NCBI GenBank assembly: GCA_902493855.1 | Contig: CABUQV010000008.1 | Location: 20,512 to 84,511 of the forward strand | Length of the DNA: 64,000 bases | DNA from: an uncultured Collinsella sp. | GTDB lineage: Bacteria; Actinomycetota; Coriobacteriia; Coriobacteriales; Coriobacteriaceae | Direction: 5' to 3' | Shown here: one piece after another, positions 53,029 to 61,670 of the stretch | Position numbering within the stretch: the stretch's first letter is position 1 | Layout of the letters: each line of letters opens with the position of its first letter | The notes under the pieces: model-generated | What the model saw: the letters and a program-made list of their open reading frames with translations, nothing else | Databases searched by the model: none | What the model was told of the DNA's origin: nothing | Translations under genes and position numbers: made by a program

Positions 53029-54021
53029 ATGGATTCGAATCTCAAACAGCTGCTCTATACGCATACCGAGACCGAAGAGTGGCATCGCACACATCCGGGA
53101 GAGCTCAGCCCGCGATATAACAGGGTGGAAACCACAACCATTAACGGCGAAGAGGTCTATCTGTTTGATTGGAAAGAAACTCTCGACGAAAACCCCGTGG
53201 GCCTTATCAAGGAGTCGCGCTTTACCGATATTCCTCCTCATATCAATCGGGATATGGAGCTTAACTACGTGTACGACGGCGTCTGCACGTTTATCGTCAA
53301 CGGACGGCGACTACTCCTTAAAAAGGGCGACGTGCTCATTTGCAACACCGGCGTAGTCAGAAGCGTTCCATACGTTAAGGGCGAGCATGATATCGTCATT
53401 TCGATCGTCTTCAAAAAAGAAATGTTCGATTCGTTGTTCCTGAGCCAGCTACCCGGCGCGTCACCATTAACGAATCTTCTATTTGATTTTGTGTCCAAAA
53501 ACCGCGAGGCCCGAAAATATCTCATTCTTCCAGAGGAATACGCCCGACATGCGCGACGCCTCATCGAGATGCTCTTTATCGAATATCACTTTAAAGATGC
53601 CTATTCCAATGAACTCATGAGGCACCTCGCCGTCAGCCTATTCCTTGTTCTCATTCGAGGACTGTACCGACGCTCCGCAACTGATAACCAGGCGATCATG
53701 TCGGACGAACGCATCGTGTCGATTCTGAATCATATTGAGCGAAGCTACGGCGACTGCACACTCGAAAGCATTGCGAGCGATACGGGTTATAGCACCAGCT
53801 ATCTCAGCAGCTTGATCAAGCAAAAAACCGGCAAAACGTTTTCGCAAATCAAGCTCAACCAGCAGCTCACAGAGGCGGCATATCTTCTCAATAACACCGA
53901 GCGCAGCGTGCAGTATGTAGCCCGAAAAGTCGGCATCTCCAACATGTCATTCTTTTACTCAAAATTTAAAGAAGCATTCGGCGAAACGCCAGGTGCGTTC
54001 AGGACGCATCGGTCTAATTAA
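53029..54021 (+). CDS. AraC-family regulator of the beta-glucoside operon
   Basis: 330 aa. N-terminal cupin-like sensing domain ('INRDMELNYVYDGVCTFIVNG', 'LKKGDVLICNTGVVRSVPY'; written here without the join) and a C-terminal double HTH: 'CTLESIASDTGYSTSYLSSL' and 'VQYVARKVGISNMSFFYSKF', with the closing 'FGETPGAFRTHR'. GGAG precedes the ATG by 6 nt. It is divergent from the PTS-GH1 operon across 153 bp, the normal layout for a local activator responding to the sugar or its phosphate. Confidence 0.93.
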   Translation: MDSNLKQLLYTHTETEEWHRTHPGELSPRYNRVETTTINGEEVYLFDWKETLDENPVGLIKESRFTDIPPHINRDMELNYVYDGVCTFIVNGRRLLLKKGDVLICNTGVVRSVPYVKGEHDIVISIVFKKEMFDSLFLSQLPGASPLTNLLFDFVSKNREARKYLILPEEYARHARRLIEMLFIEYHFKDAYSNELMRHLAVSLFLVLIRGLYRRSATDNQAIMSDERIVSILNHIERSYGDCTLESIASDTGYSTSYLSSLIKQKTGKTFSQIKLNQQLTEAAYLLNNTERSVQYVARKVGISNMSFFYSKFKEAFGETPGAFRTHRSN

Positions 54022-54029
54022 AGGCGTTA

Positions 54030-54944
54030 TTACTCAGACCGATCAGCTTCGCGCGACACGGGAATGCGCAATCGAAGCAGCGAGCGCATCGCCTCTACCA
54101 GCACAAAGCCGGCGATGCCAACCGTGACCACAACGTCGAGCGGCGTATTCACAAACCACGGCAGCCCCATGAGATACGACCCGGCATTAAAGGCAAAGTG
54201 CAGCAGGATCGTGTAGCGGAGCTTTCCGGTGGTCACGAGCACCCAACCGAAGATGAGGCCGGCGGCACCCGCGTAGCAACCCTGTACCCAATTCATGTGC
54301 ATAAAACCGAAGATTGCCGCCTGCAGTACAATCGCCGCTGCGATACCCCACGTGCTTGGGGCCGCCCAGGGCACCATGGCGCCGCCCTGCGCGCTCGCAC
54401 GACGCCGGCGCTTCCAGAGCGGACGGCACTGCGGGTTAAATGCTCGGAGCGAAAACTCAAAAATGATACCGCGCACCAGCAGCTCCTCGCAAAACGGAGC
54501 GCCGATCACCGTGGTCAGGACGGCCAGATAGCTCGTTTCGCCCATGCCCGTCTCCTCGACAAGTTCGCTGTAATCGGCCGCCGCCTCGGGCAACAGCGAC
54601 AGCACAGCGTCGGTCACGTAGCCAACGACCACCTGCAGGGCAAGGCCGATCACGATAACGCAGGCGATGCGCCTCCATGCTTTGCCTGCTCCCCCGCCAA
54701 GCGGGCGCTCGCCCTGCCAGCGCGCCATAAACGAGCGCGGCCACAGATAACGCCACCACAGCAGTGCCATCAAAAACGACGCCATCTGCGCGGCAGCCTG
54801 AAGCAATTGAATATCGAGGTCGTCAATCGAAAAGCCCATGAACACCGACGCGACACCAAGGGCGGAAAACAAAACGACGCTCAGGGCAATATCGGCAGCG
54901 ACGACGCCAAAACAGGCAAGCGCCCAAATCATCGCATTGAGCAT
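54030..54944 (-). CDS. CPBP family intramembrane glutamic endopeptidase
   Basis: 304 aa from ATG 54944 (GGAGGAGG 5 nt upstream). About eight hydrophobic segments. The Abi/CAAX-protease motifs are intact: 'GAPFCEELLVRGIIFEF' (EExxxR), 'QAAIFGFMHMNWVQG' (F-x3-H) and 'ILLHFAFNAGSYL' (H-x3-N). Such proteases process membrane-bound peptides; in lactic acid bacteria some confer bacteriocin self-immunity. No bacteriocin gene lies here. The stop lies 9 nt from the convergent AraC gene's stop. Confidence 0.92.
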   Translation of the reverse strand: MLNAMIWALACFGVVAADIALSVVLFSALGVASVFMGFSIDDLDIQLLQAAAQMASFLMALLWWRYLWPRSFMARWQGERPLGGGAGKAWRRIACVIVIGLALQVVVGYVTDAVLSLLPEAAADYSELVEETGMGETSYLAVLTTVIGAPFCEELLVRGIIFEFSLRAFNPQCRPLWKRRRRASAQGGAMVPWAAPSTWGIAAAIVLQAAIFGFMHMNWVQGCYAGAAGLIFGWVLVTTGKLRYTILLHFAFNAGSYLMGLPWFVNTPLDVVVTVGIAGFVLVEAMRSLLRLRIPVSREADRSE

Positions 54945-54959
54945 GCCAACCTCCTCCCG

Positions 54960-55011
54960 ACGACTAGTCATTGGGGACGTTCTTCAACGACTAGCTGTTG
55001 GGGACACTCTT
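54960..55011. repeat. Two 25-bp tandem repeats with 27-bp period
   Basis: ACGACTAGTCATTGGGGACG... (54960-54984) and ACGACTAGCTGTTGGGGACA... (54987-55011) agree at 20 of 25 positions. The repeat forms the 3' end of the antitoxin gene, encoding ECPQQLVVE then ERPQ. Confidence 0.7.
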
Positions 55012-55189
55012 TACCAAAAGCCCCGCTCGGCGAGATGTCGAACGGAAAGGTGCCGCAGCGATTGAAGGCAGCGATGAACATGCGGATGGCGTTGGACGGC
55101 GTGGTGCCTACGAGTTGGGTTGCCGCCGCGAAGGCCGCCTTTTCCTCGGGCAAGACCTTCGCGACAACCGGGGTCATGTGTTCTGCCAT
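54968..55189 (-). CDS. Orphan RelB/DinJ-type antitoxin
   Basis: 73 aa from ATG 55189 (AAGGA 6 nt upstream). The ribbon-helix-helix sequence 'VAKVLPEEKAAFAAATQLVG' with 'TTPSNAIRMFIAAFNRCGTFPFDI' matches DinJ/RelB antitoxins, which end near 'LPFEI'. After that, 'SPSGAFGKECPQQLVVEERPQ' (split as SPSGAFGKECPQ and QLVVEERPQ) is encoded by the tandem repeat and looks secondary. No toxin (YafQ/RelE) gene follows; the next gene is the CPBP protease. It may be a solitary regulator or the remains of a toxin-antitoxin pair. Confidence 0.75.
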   Translation of the reverse strand: MAEHMTPVVAKVLPEEKAAFAAATQLVGTTPSNAIRMFIAAFNRCGTFPFDISPSGAFGKECPQQLVVEERPQ

Positions 55190-55302
55190 GGCGCTTCCTT
55201 TTTGAAACGACGGTGGTGCGGATGGATGCGGGCCACGCGGCTGGGCGACGGGCTGTGAAGGCAACCCGATTGGCCCGCATCTGGAGTTTGTTCTACGGCG
55301 TT

Positions 55303-55332
55303 GGTATTACTTGGTATTCCTAAGTATTACCC
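55303..55332. promoter_or_regulatory. Operator-like dyad upstream of the antitoxin gene
   Basis: GGTATTACTT (55303-55312) and AAGTATTACC (55323-55332) are inverted with 9 of 10 matches, and a further GGTATT lies between. The dyad is about 115 bp upstream of the antitoxin ATG in a short AT-rich patch. RHH antitoxins bind such sites in their own promoters. Confidence 0.45.
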
Positions 55333-55404
55333 CACAGATAGAATACCATACCCGACCCCATGGGGAGGGAGAAAAAACGGATCAATTTGTTGCTGAGTAA
55401 GTCT

Positions 55405-56784
55405 TTAGAGCGTGATGATGTCCGAGATATTGAGGGCCCGAGCGTCAGCGGAATCGTGCGTGGCAAGCAACAGCATACGGCCGTCGAGCAAGTCGAGCAC
55501 GGCCTCGGCGCATGCGTCGCGCGCAGCGGTATCTAGACCGGTAAAGGGCTCGTCCAGAATCACCGCGTCGCCTGGGCACAGCAGGGCTCGGGCAATCTCG
55601 ACGCGACGGCGCTGCCCGCCCGAGAGCTCGGCCACACGAGCATGTACATCGACCCCCGGCACCAGCAGGCGCAACAGGGCTGCGGCACTCGAGGCATCCA
55701 CGCGCGCGTCGGCGCACACCAGCACGTTATCCAAAGCCGAGGCGCCCTCTACCAGGCGCACATCCTGAAACACCATGGAGCACGGCGCGCACTCGCCCGC
55801 CGCCAGCGCAAGCAGCGTCGACTTGCCCACGCCCGAAGCGCCCATCACGCAGGTGCGCCCACCAGCAGAAACGCGAAGTACCAGTCCATCGAGCGCCGGC
55901 GCCCAGGGCGCTCGGTCGCCCACGGCGAGCGCAAGCTCCGCAGCAGCCCTGCCGCCAGCAGAGCCGCCCGCACGTCCGCGACTACCACACCCATGCGCCC
56001 GCACGGCAGCGCGCCACGCTACGGGCCCCGAAACCCGCAGCAGCCACACCAGCACACGCTCGCACGCCCACGAGGCGGCAACGACCAGCACGGTCCACGC
56101 CAGCAGGTCAGCCGTCTCGATGAGCAGCTTCGCCTGATAGATGCGTTCGCCCACGGTGCCCGTCGCCATGCCGATGAGCTCCGCCGCCACGCCGGCCTTC
56201 CAGCTCATGCCAATCACGGCGCGGGAACACGAAAGCACAAACGGCAGGACCTCGCGCCAGGTGTGGGCGCAAAACAGACGCCAACCCCGCACGCCATGCA
56301 GACGAAACATCTGCTCCAGTGGCTTATCCGCCTGCGTCAAACCCTCAACCAGCGAAAAATACACGCCCGGCAGCGCCATCAAAAAGACCGCCGCAATGCT
56401 CACGCGCGCCGACCCCAACCAAATGAGCAGCAGGGCCACCACGCAGGCAACCGGTGTCGCCTTAACAAACGAAAGCGCCGGCGCCACCAGGCGGGCAAAC
56501 GTTCGCGACCGCACCGAGGCCCCCGCCAGCACACCGCCGCACACCGCGGCAAGCGCCAAACCGCCTAGAATCCGCGCACCCGAGCCCGCCAGAATCGCCC
56601 ACGTGGCGGCATCGCACACCAGCCGTAGCAACGCCACCACAACAGCGCCCGGCCCCGGCAAAATCAACGGCTGCGCCACCAGCGCCGCCGCGAAGACCCA
56701 CACGGCAAGCCAAAAGGCGGCAACGGCACCTGCTGCCGCCACCGCCTTCATACGCTCTGCCATTTGTCGAGCAAACGCACGCAC
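55405..56784 (-). CDS. Fused ABC transporter: NitT/TauT-type permease + ATPase
   Basis: 459 aa from GTG 56784 (GGAG 6 nt upstream). Residues 1-260 are an SsuC/TauC-like permease ('QPLILPGPGAVVVALLRLV', 'LSFVKATPVACVVALLLIWLG' as two pieces, 'SWKAGVAAELIGMATGTVG', the EAA-like loop). A Gly/Ala/Arg linker (about 262-285) joins it to a short ATPase: Walker A 'GASGVGKSTLL', Q-loop 'SMVFQDVRLVEG', signature 'ELSGGQRRRVEIARAL', Walker B 'DAVILDEPFTGLD' and switch 'ATHDSADA'. The ATPase is only about 170 aa, with the N-terminal strands shortened. Normally these are separate genes; the fusion gives a fixed 1:1 ratio. It follows the binding-protein gene by 3 nt in the hydrogenase operon. Substrate unknown. 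Confidence 0.88.
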   Translation of the reverse strand: MRAFARQMAERMKAVAAAGAVAAFWLAVWVFAAALVAQPLILPGPGAVVVALLRLVCDAATWAILAGSGARILGGLALAAVCGGVLAGASVRSRTFARLVAPALSFVKATPVACVVALLLIWLGSARVSIAAVFLMALPGVYFSLVEGLTQADKPLEQMFRLHGVRGWRLFCAHTWREVLPFVLSCSRAVIGMSWKAGVAAELIGMATGTVGERIYQAKLLIETADLLAWTVLVVAASWACERVLVWLLRVSGPVAWRAAVRAHGCGSRGRAGGSAGGRAAAELALAVGDRAPWAPALDGLVLRVSAGGRTCVMGASGVGKSTLLALAAGECAPCSMVFQDVRLVEGASALDNVLVCADARVDASSAAALLRLLVPGVDVHARVAELSGGQRRRVEIARALLCPGDAVILDEPFTGLDTAARDACAEAVLDLLDGRMLLLATHDSADARALNISDIITL

Positions 56785-56787
56785 GGG

Positions 56788-57843
56788 CTACTCCATGTAG
56801 TAGAAATCGTCAGCCGGGAGCTTTCCGCCCACGGCGCTCGCGTCCGCATCGGCCAGCACCTGCAGGTACCCACCGAGCGCCGCCTTCATATCCTTCCCCG
56901 TCTGGCACACGAGCATGCACCCGGGAATCGTCTTTTCGGCAATCGCGGCGTTATCGACGATACCCGCATCGACCACGGCCTGAGCCCAGTCCGCCGGCGC
57001 CGCGTTCACGGCCTCAACGCTCGCAACATGGCAGCTCAGGAATTCCGCCACGACCTCGGGATGCTCCTCGGCAAAGGCACGGCGCACCACGGTCACGCCC
57101 GTCAGCAGGCGCGAACCCGTGTCACCTGCCAGCTCATCCCACACATCGGTCAGACTTACCGGAGCCGACAGCCTGCCTTCGCTCTTTGCGATGGCAGCGG
57201 TCTTGAACGGCTCGGGCAGCACGCCCACGGCAGAAGGATCGGCAAGCAGGGCCGACAGCACCTCGGTGGGCTCGCTCTTAAACTCAAGCGCCACCTGGCC
57301 GGCCAGGCCCGCGCGCCCCAGCAGGTAGTTCATGACGTACTCCGGCGTGGTGCCCTTGCCCGTCATATAGACGGTATGGCCCGCCAAATCGCCAAACGAG
57401 GTCACACTCGCGTCGCCCGTCACAACGTTCAGCACGCCCAGCGTGTTGATGTCGATGACCTGCACCGCGCCCTCAGTCTTGTTATAGAGCACGCTCGCCA
57501 CGTTGGCGGGCACCAGGGCAATGTCGATATCGCCCTGAATGACCTTGGGCACAATCTCATCGGCGGCAGTATTGATCGCAAAGTCGAACTCATTGTCCGT
57601 CTCGCCATCGACTGCCCGGTCCATAAACTGCACCAGACCAATCGAGGTCGGCCCCTTGAGCGAGGCGACGCGCACCTCGACCGGCTCTGCAGCAGCACCG
57701 GCGCCGTCCGTGGCAGCCGAGCCCGCGGCGGACCCGGCACCGGCAGCCCCGCCGCCACAGCCCGCGAGTGCGAGCGACAGCGCACCCGCGGCAAGCGCCG
57801 AGGCAAACCCCCGGCGCGACATCTCAAAATCAAACGCGCGCAT
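56788..57843 (-). CDS. ABC transporter substrate-binding lipoprotein (NitT/TauT-like)
   Basis: 351 aa from ATG 57843, 2 nt after the hydrogenase stop, with GAGGGG 11 nt upstream. The signal 'MSRRGFASALAAGALSLALAGC' (given as MSRRGFASAL then LSLALAGC) has a twin-Arg pair and a lipobox at AGC. The mature part is a periplasmic-binding fold of the NMT1/SsuA type: 'VRVASLKGPTSIGLVQFMD', 'DIALVPANVASVLYNKT', 'INTLGVLNVVTGD', 'LAGHTVYMTGKGTTPEYVM', 'ALLADPSAVGVLPEP'. Homologues bind sulfonates, nitrate, thiamine precursors and similar small molecules; the ligand here cannot be read. It delivers to the fused permease-ATPase. Confidence 0.9.
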   Translation of the reverse strand: MRAFDFEMSRRGFASALAAGALSLALAGCGGGAAGAGSAAGSAATDGAGAAAEPVEVRVASLKGPTSIGLVQFMDRAVDGETDNEFDFAINTAADEIVPKVIQGDIDIALVPANVASVLYNKTEGAVQVIDINTLGVLNVVTGDASVTSFGDLAGHTVYMTGKGTTPEYVMNYLLGRAGLAGQVALEFKSEPTEVLSALLADPSAVGVLPEPFKTAAIAKSEGRLSAPVSLTDVWDELAGDTGSRLLTGVTVVRRAFAEEHPEVVAEFLSCHVASVEAVNAAPADWAQAVVDAGIVDNAAIAEKTIPGCMLVCQTGKDMKAALGGYLQVLADADASAVGGKLPADDFYYME

Positions 57844-57845
57844 CG

Positions 57846-59657
57846 CTAGCACGTCCCCTCGTTAGGCATCGTCCATGCGTGATGGTCGGTATGCAGCAGC
57901 TCCTCAGCCAGCGGCGAGAGCGGCTCGCCCAAGAACTCGCGGTAGCACGCCTGGACATCGGGATTCTCGTGCGAGAAACGAATGTCCGCAGCGGCATCCA
58001 GGCCCCAGAGCACCTGGCCACGCTCGGCTGCCAGCTCGCAGCCGTCGTGGATGGGCTGACCGCCGCCACCGACGCAGCCGCCCGGGCACGCCATAACCTC
58101 AACGAAGTCATAGCTCACGCGGCCGTCGCGAATCGCGTCGAGCAGACGGGCAGCGTTGCCCAGCCCGTGTGCCACGGCGACGCGCACCTTAGTGCCATCG
58201 ATATCGGCGACGGCCTCCTTCCAGCCGTCCAGGCCGCGCACATCGGTAAAGAAGTCGGCGTCGGGGTTCTTGCCCGTCACCAGGTAATAGGCCGAGCGCA
58301 CGGCGGCCTCCATCACGCCGCCCGTGGCGCCAAAGATCACACCCGCACCCGTGCCAAAGCCCAGCGGCGTATCGAGCGGCTCCTCAACTAGCGTATCCAC
58401 GCTCACGTGGCTCGCGCGGACCATGCGCACCATCTCGCGCACCGTCAGCGCAACGTCCACATCGGGCGTGCCGCCCTCGCCCACCATGCTCGGCAGCGCG
58501 CACTCGGCCTTCTTGGCCGTGCACGGCATCACGGACACCACAAACAGGCGCTCGGGCTCCACGCCCAGCACCTTGGCGTAGTAGGTCTTGGCGATGGCGC
58601 CGAACATCTGCTGCGGCGACTTGGACGTGGACAGGCTGTCGACAAACTCGGGGTAACGCGCCTTCACAAAGCGTACCCAGCCCGGGCAGCAGCTCGTGAA
58701 CATGGGCCAGCTGCGGCTGTCGCCCTCGCCCTTGGCGGCCTTACCCAGGCGCTCGAGCAGCTCGGAGCCCTCCTCCATAATGGTGAGATCGGCCGAGAAA
58801 TCGGTGTCGAACACGTACTCAAAGCCCACGCGGCGCAGCGCACAGGCCAGGCGCTCGACGGTGGCCTCATCGCGCGGAATGCCGAGCTCCTCGCCCCAGG
58901 CGCTACGCACGGCCGGCGCAATCTGCACCAGCACGATCTTGTCGGGATCGGCGATGGCGTCAAACACGGTCTCGGTGTCGTCGCGCTCGCGCAGCGCGCC
59001 CGTCGGGCAATGCGTGATGCACTGGCCGCACGCGACGCAATCGGTCTTGCCGATCGGCACGCGCCCGCGGGTGCCCACGGCGGTATGCGTGGCGCGGTTG
59101 GTCAGGTCCCAAATCCCTAGGCCCTGTACGCTCTCGCACACCTTGATGCAGCGCATGCATTTAATGCACTTGTCGTTTTCGCGGATGATGGGGAAATCGA
59201 AATCCCAGCCCTCGCCCGCCAAATGCCTTTGATACGGCAGATAGAAAATGCCCAGGTCGTTGGCAATGGTCTGCAGGTTGCAGTTACCGCTGCGCACACA
59301 GCTCGTGCAGCGTGAATCGTGCTGCGAAAGCAGCAGCTGCACGTTGGTGCGGCGCGCCTCGCGGGCCTTGGGGCTGTTGGTGTGGACCACCATGCCATCG
59401 AGCACGTAGTTGTTGCAGGCGGCAACCAGCTGGTCGCAGCCCTCAACCTCGACCACGCACACGCGGCAGCCGCCGATCTCGTTCAGATCGCGCAGGTAGC
59501 ACAGGGTGGGAATCTGGATGCCGACGGACTTGGCCGCGTCCAGGATCGTGGTGTGCTCGGGCACCACGACCTCGCAATTATCGATAGTGAGCTTGACCAT
59601 ATTGAGTGCTCCGCTTTCGGTGTTATCGCTGACAGTGGGGTTGTTGAGCTCTACCAT
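57846..59657 (-). CDS. [FeFe] hydrogenase catalytic subunit (HndD-like, group A)
   Basis: 603 aa. N-terminal NuoG-type [2Fe-2S] domain with Cys53, Cys64, Cys67, Cys81; His-Cys3 [4Fe-4S] segment 'HDSRCTSCVRSGNC' (113-126); two ferredoxin clusters 'CIKCMRCIKVC' (164-174) and 'CVACGQCITHC' (207-217). The H-cluster motifs are complete: 'TSCCPGW' (321-327), 'MPCTAKKAE' (377-385) and 'MACPGGCVGGGGQP'. TSCCPGW differs from the usual TSCCPAW at one position. A C-terminal small-subunit part follows, ending 'MPNEGTC'. The ATG at 59657 overlaps the upstream flavoprotein stop by 7 nt; ATG 59600 ('MVKLTIDNCE') also has GGAG and is an alternative. It makes or oxidises hydrogen in the cytoplasm. Maturases HydEFG are not in the window. 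Confidence 0.95.
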   Translation of the reverse strand: MVELNNPTVSDNTESGALNMVKLTIDNCEVVVPEHTTILDAAKSVGIQIPTLCYLRDLNEIGGCRVCVVEVEGCDQLVAACNNYVLDGMVVHTNSPKAREARRTNVQLLLSQHDSRCTSCVRSGNCNLQTIANDLGIFYLPYQRHLAGEGWDFDFPIIRENDKCIKCMRCIKVCESVQGLGIWDLTNRATHTAVGTRGRVPIGKTDCVACGQCITHCPTGALRERDDTETVFDAIADPDKIVLVQIAPAVRSAWGEELGIPRDEATVERLACALRRVGFEYVFDTDFSADLTIMEEGSELLERLGKAAKGEGDSRSWPMFTSCCPGWVRFVKARYPEFVDSLSTSKSPQQMFGAIAKTYYAKVLGVEPERLFVVSVMPCTAKKAECALPSMVGEGGTPDVDVALTVREMVRMVRASHVSVDTLVEEPLDTPLGFGTGAGVIFGATGGVMEAAVRSAYYLVTGKNPDADFFTDVRGLDGWKEAVADIDGTKVRVAVAHGLGNAARLLDAIRDGRVSYDFVEVMACPGGCVGGGGQPIHDGCELAAERGQVLWGLDAAADIRFSHENPDVQACYREFLGEPLSPLAEELLHTDHHAWTMPNEGTC

Positions 59658-61483
59658 TCCAGGTTCCTCCCTCCGCGGAACGCGCCAAAACCAAAGTGGT
59701 CGCAACGCAGGCAGCGGCTTGCCTCCTGGCGCGCCTCCTCCTCGGTAAGGCCCTGCTCGACCAGATTCCAATCGTGAATACGCTCGCCGGCCTCGCGCTC
59801 ACCCAGCTCGCAGCGGCCGCACTCGTGCTTGCCCTTAAACTGAACGGTCGGCAGCTCCACGTCGAGCTTGATCTTGTGGTCGAAGCCCAGATAGCGGTCG
59901 ATGTTTGCCGAAGCCACGCGGCCGGCGTTGATGGCACGGATGACGGTGGCGGGGCCGGTCTGGCAGTCGCCGCCGCTAAAGAGGCCATCGAAGTTGGGCA
60001 CGGCACCGTCCGAGTCGGTGACCACGCAACCCCACTTGCAGGCGATGCCCATGTCCTCAAACGGCTTGGAATCGATGTCCTGGCCAATGGCGACAAACAC
60101 GCGCTCGCAGGGGATGACGCGCTCGGGCGTAGCGGCGGCACGCGGAGCCGGACGACCGCGGCGGGGCTCGCCGATAATCTGCGGTTGCACGCGCAGGCCG
60201 CTCACGCGACCATCTTCGCCCGTCTCGATGGCGAGCGGCGCCGTGAGCTCCAGCACCTCACAGCCCTCGGCCTGGGCACCGGCAATCTCGGCGTCCTGGG
60301 CCGTCATATCGCAGATGCGACGGCGGTAGACGATGCTTACCTTTTCGGCACCGCAGCGCACGGCGGAGCGTGCCACGTCCATGGCAACGTTGCCGCCGCC
60401 GATGACGCACACGCGCTGGCCGCTCAGGTCGGGCAGCTCGTCATCGCCGATGGCGCGCAGCATCTTGACGGCCGATTCCACGCCGGGCGCCTCTTCACCC
60501 GGAAGGCCGAGCTTCTTGTCACTGTGGGCACCGATGGCCAGGTAGACGGCATCGAACTCGTCGCGCAGACGGGCGAGCTCCTCGCCGCTCACGGAGTGGT
60601 CGAGCTCCACGTCGATGCCGGCGCTCAAGATCCAGTCGATCTCGGCCTGCAGGCGCTCGCGCGGCAGACGATAGCTGGGGATGCCGTAGCGCAGCATGCC
60701 GCCCAAGTGGTGGCGCTGCTCAAAAATGGTCACCTTGTGGCCCATCACGGCCAGGTAGTAGGCACAGGAAAGGCCGGCCGGGCCGCCGCCGATCACGGCG
60801 ACGCGCTTACCGGTGTTGTCCACTACATGTGGCTTGTGGTCGTTGAGGTCGCTATGCTCAACGGCAAAACGCTTGAGGGCGAGGATGTTCATGGGGTCGT
60901 CGACCATGCCACGGCGGCAATGCATCTCGCAGGGATGCTCGCACACCAGGCCACAGACGAGCGGTAGCGGGTTGTTCTTGCGGATGACCTTGACGGCGTC
61001 GGCATAACGGCCTGCCTCGACGAGCGAGATGTAACCAGGAATGTCGACGTGCGCCGGGCAGCCCGAGACACACGGGACGCGAGCCTCGCGGTCAAAGCCG
61101 CAGGAGTGCTCGCGGATGTGGTGCTCAAAATCGTCGCGGAAGCCGCGAATGGCCGTGAGTGCCATGGCGCCAGCTTCGTAGCCGATGGCGCAGTCGCTCG
61201 AAAGGTAGATGGTGCGGGCCGTGCGCTCAATCAAGTTGAGCGTGGACTCGTCGGCGCGGCCCTCGAGCACATCGGCGAGCAGGTCGCTCAGCGCGCTCAG
61301 GCCCACGCGGCAGGGCGTGCACTTGCCGCAGCTCTGGGTGGAGCACAGGTTGACGAGCGCCGCCGTAAACTCGACGGGGCACGGGGCGAGTGAACTCACC
61401 GCCAGACGACGTCCGAGTGCATCGTGCAGGTCGTCCATGACGGCCTGAGCGTGGCTGCGTTCCATTACGTGCAGTCGAGCCAT
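59651..61483 (-). CDS. NuoF-C / GltD-like flavoprotein fusion, electron partner of the hydrogenase
   Basis: 610 aa from ATG 61483 (GAGGGG 5 nt upstream). Residues 1-110 match only the C-terminal [4Fe-4S] domain of NuoF/HydB: 'CSTQSCGKCTPCRVG' with Cys52, Cys55, Cys58 and Cys98. A Fer4_20 domain follows ('VPCVSGCPAHVDIPGYISLV', 'LVCGLVCEHPCEMHCRRG') and then the glutamate-synthase small-subunit fold with FAD site 'VAVIGGGPAGLSCAYYLA' and NAD(P) site 'VCVIGGGNVAMDVARSAVR', plus 'AIGQDIDSKPF' and 'GLFSGGDCQTGPATV'. The C-terminus has extra Cys (ECGRCELG, RCLRCDHFG). The NuoF flavin/NADH domain is missing, so pyridine nucleotide must react at the GltD part. First gene of the operon; matches the glutamate-synthase-linked arrangement known for some group A hydrogenases. 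Confidence 0.9.
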   Translation of the reverse strand: MARLHVMERSHAQAVMDDLHDALGRRLAVSSLAPCPVEFTAALVNLCSTQSCGKCTPCRVGLSALSDLLADVLEGRADESTLNLIERTARTIYLSSDCAIGYEAGAMALTAIRGFRDDFEHHIREHSCGFDREARVPCVSGCPAHVDIPGYISLVEAGRYADAVKVIRKNNPLPLVCGLVCEHPCEMHCRRGMVDDPMNILALKRFAVEHSDLNDHKPHVVDNTGKRVAVIGGGPAGLSCAYYLAVMGHKVTIFEQRHHLGGMLRYGIPSYRLPRERLQAEIDWILSAGIDVELDHSVSGEELARLRDEFDAVYLAIGAHSDKKLGLPGEEAPGVESAVKMLRAIGDDELPDLSGQRVCVIGGGNVAMDVARSAVRCGAEKVSIVYRRRICDMTAQDAEIAGAQAEGCEVLELTAPLAIETGEDGRVSGLRVQPQIIGEPRRGRPAPRAAATPERVIPCERVFVAIGQDIDSKPFEDMGIACKWGCVVTDSDGAVPNFDGLFSGGDCQTGPATVIRAINAGRVASANIDRYLGFDHKIKLDVELPTVQFKGKHECGRCELGEREAGERIHDWNLVEQGLTEEEARQEASRCLRCDHFGFGAFRGGRNLEW

Positions 61484-61670
61484 AAGATCCCCTCTCACAT
61501 GGCAGCCCGGAGGCGAGGCCGGGCGAAATTGCTACACGCACAACACTGACCTAAAAAGTTGTTAGGTCTCCACGCAGTTCGGCAGGCGGTATGAAATGTC
61601 ACCATCAGCGGTGAAAATGAACATTATCGCAGATAAATGCCATATTTGATAAAACGCGTTACCAAACGAC
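61484..61670 (-). promoter_or_regulatory. Promoter region of the hydrogenase operon
   Basis: 187 bp between the operon start and the GH4 terminator. It contains a perfect short dyad TTATC-GCA-GATAA at 61625-61637 in the only AT-rich stretch, and GATAAT overlapping it on the minus strand, which could be a -10. A redox or nutrient regulator could bind here; no match to Rex or FNR consensus is seen. Confidence 0.35.
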
